Below, in pieces: positions 63,146-64,000 of a stretch of DNA of 64,000 nucleotides; position 1 is the first letter of the stretch; every line of letters begins with the position of its first letter. The notes beneath the pieces are model-generated. The model was not told where the DNA came from. It searched no databases and saw only the letters and a program-made list of their open reading frames with translations. The translations under genes and the position numbers were made by a program. Source of the stretch: an uncultured Acetatifactor sp. (GTDB taxonomy: Bacteria > Bacillota > Clostridia > Lachnospirales > Lachnospiraceae); assembly GCA_910578215.1 (NCBI GenBank), contig CAJTPH010000023.1:1-64000 (forward strand), given 5' to 3'.

Positions 63146-63161
63146 TTCACATACCTCGTTT

Positions 63162-63494
63162 CTACTTCAGCTTTCTGACTAACTCCACCGTCTCCTCTAT
63201 GACGGACATATTGCCCTTCTTAAGCTCCTCCGCCACACAGGTCTCCATGTGGTTGCGCAGCACAATATGCCCAAAGGACTGGAGGGCGCTCTCCACCGCG
63301 GCGATCTGATTTAAAATATCCCCGCAGTAACGGTTCTCATCCAGCATTTCCCCTATGCCGTTCAACTGCCCCACCATACGGCTGATACGGTTTTTCAGCT
63401 GCTTAAGCTCCTCCGCCCCCCGGGGCGTCTGTTTCTCGCGTATTCCGCAGGAACATCCTTCCAGTCCCTGTTTTTCTGTATTATCTCCGCTCAT
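63162..63494 (-). CDS. csoR: CsoR-family copper-sensing repressor
   Basis: A 110-residue all-helical repressor with the Cu(I) ligands C57 (RYCGDIL), H82 and C86 (NHMETC), plus an extra N-terminal Cys pair (CSC). The frame stays open to 63671, but that extension runs through the operators, the -10 box and the start site, so the ATG at 63494 is used. It should release its operators when Cu(I) binds, switching on csoR-copA. Confidence 0.92.
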   Translation of the reverse strand: MSGDNTEKQGLEGCSCGIREKQTPRGAEELKQLKNRISRMVGQLNGIGEMLDENRYCGDILNQIAAVESALQSFGHIVLRNHMETCVAEELKKGNMSVIEETVELVRKLK

Positions 63495-63630
63495 TTCCTT
63501 CCCTATCCTTTTTATTTTTTTGCCCTTCCGCCATGGCCCTTCGCCCTTTTCCGCCCCAGACTCCATGCCGCCCGGAGCAGTCAAAAACTCCGCGGCCCAA
63601 AATGCATCCGCCTCCGGCGGCCGGAAGCAA

Positions 63631-63647
63631 ATACCCCATGGGGGTAT
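63631..63647. promoter_or_regulatory. CsoR operator 2 (downstream of start site)
   Basis: ATACCCCATGGGGGTAT, a G/C-tract palindrome of the CsoR type, lies just past the predicted transcription start (about 63650). Its centre is 31 bases, about three helical turns, from the centre of operator 1. Confidence 0.78.
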
Positions 63648-63656
63648 CATAAGCAA

Positions 63657-63685
63657 AGGATATACCCCCACGGGGTATTTGTCAA
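63657..63685 (-). promoter_or_regulatory. csoR-copA promoter with operator in the spacer
   Basis: TTGACA (63680-63685), 17-base spacer, TATCCT (63657-63662). The CsoR-type palindrome ATACCCCCACGGGGTAT (63662-63678) fills the spacer almost exactly, so bound repressor would block RNA polymerase directly. The leader to the csoR ATG is about 155 bases and carries no other gene that I can support. Confidence 0.8.
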
Positions 63686-63747
63686 GAGATATAATTATTT
63701 CTTAAGAATTATCATTTATTTCCTTTTCAAACCATATTGCCTTGGGC

Positions 63748-63799
63748 AGCATTATAGCCCGGCATGGTTGCATTTTCCAACCGCATGGGCTATAATGCT
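63748..63799. repeat. 13-bp inverted repeat around the acyltransferase promoter
   Basis: Perfect arms AGCATTATAGCCC (63748-63760) and GGGCTATAATGCT (63787-63799), with an inner GGTTG/CAACC stem. The right arm contains the plus-strand -10 box TATAAT, and by symmetry the left arm gives a TATAAT on the minus strand. It may be a dimer-binding operator. Confidence 0.6.
63768..63796 (+). promoter_or_regulatory. Promoter of the acyltransferase gene
   Basis: TTGCAT (63768-63773), exact 17-base spacer, TATAAT (63791-63796), about 60 bases before the start codon. Confidence 0.65.
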
Positions 63800-63856
63800 T
63801 ACCAGGCTCAAAGCCCCGCCGCAGGCGGTAATCAACTCGCTCTCAAGGAGGCCCTC

Positions 63857-64000
63857 ATGAAAGGAAAGACAAACGACAACCGCATGGTTCACTATGACCT
63901 GCTGCGTATCCTCGCCGCGTTCAGCGTTGTCATTCTTCATATATCCGCCCAATTCTGGTACGATTTTGACGTGACGGATTTTCGCTGGCTCACCGCCAAT
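63857..64000 (+). CDS. Acyltransferase-3 family membrane protein (partial, 5' end)
   Basis: The first 48 codons of a gene that runs off the window. AAGGAG lies 6 bases before the ATG. The peptide MVHYDLLRILAAFSVVILHI is the standard start of acyltransferase-3 (OafA/WecH-like) proteins: a short cytoplasmic tip, then a first membrane helix with the catalytic-region His. Such enzymes O-acetylate or acylate surface sugars. Acceptor unknown. Confidence 0.82.
   Translation, partial: MKGKTNDNRMVHYDLLRILAAFSVVILHISAQFWYDFDVTDFRWLTAN

Noticed and set aside
63495..63671. 59-codon N-terminal extension of CsoR
   Set aside because: It would cover both operators, the -10 box and the start site, and CsoR proteins are normally about 90-110 residues.

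Overview
The window looks like chromosome of a gut-type Gram-positive Clostridia bacterium, most likely a Lachnospiraceae relative. This is an inference from gene content and style: low-to-mid GC with AGGAGG-type ribosome sites, an AgrC-type kinase with a LytTR regulator, a PPi-type phosphofructokinase, a DUF4250 protein, GH35 and GH36 galactosidases and methyl-accepting chemotaxis proteins. No rRNA, tRNA, CRISPR array or intact insertion sequence was seen.

Layout. 1-4.5 kb: a chemoreceptor and a LytTR two-component pair. 4.7-18.8 kb: one minus-strand operon whose core (MoxR AAA+ ATPase, DUF5682, VWA, SWIM zinc finger, DUF4132) matches the E. coli yehL/M/P/Q/I set. A GH35 beta-galactosidase and a Sel1-repeat protein lie between the DUF5682 and VWA genes. 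19.2-29.4 kb: an AT-rich island coding for a ribosomally made peptide pathway. It has a radical SAM/SPASM maturase, an acyl-carrier-like protein, a 40-residue precursor peptide too short for ordinary ORF lists, a transglutaminase-like protein, two ABC half-transporters, a subtilisin fused to a P-loop domain, a BtrH/C39-like cysteine protein and a 26-residue-repeat protein. A strong promoter (TTGACA-17-TATAGT) precedes the maturase, and a truncated helix-turn-helix gene marks the distal edge. 29.6-34.6 kb: an ABC exporter with a NarL-type two-component system, possibly serving the same peptide. 34.8-37.5 kb: a heparinase II/III-like protein and a DUF362 protein. 37.6-43.2 kb: SMI1/KNR4 protein, K+ channel, zinc-ribbon membrane protein, PPi-PFK and an Fe-S aldo/keto reductase. 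43.2-49.3 kb: polysaccharide deacetylase, GT39-like membrane protein and a heterodimeric ABC exporter. 49.3-51.6 kb: a second chemoreceptor behind a structured leader. 51.6-58 kb: ClpB, GH36 alpha-galactosidase, a DUF4250 protein and an ASKHA (RACo-like) protein. 58.2-63.7 kb: csoR-copA followed closely by a MotA/MotB-like pair resembling ZorA/ZorB. The window ends inside an acyltransferase-3 gene.

The best candidates for an undescribed system are the peptide island, because of its unusual combination of enzymes, and the orphan ZorAB-like motor placed behind a copper operon. The CsoR control region is unusually legible: one operator fills the promoter spacer and a second lies just past the start site. 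All family names come from reading motifs by eye; no database search was run.
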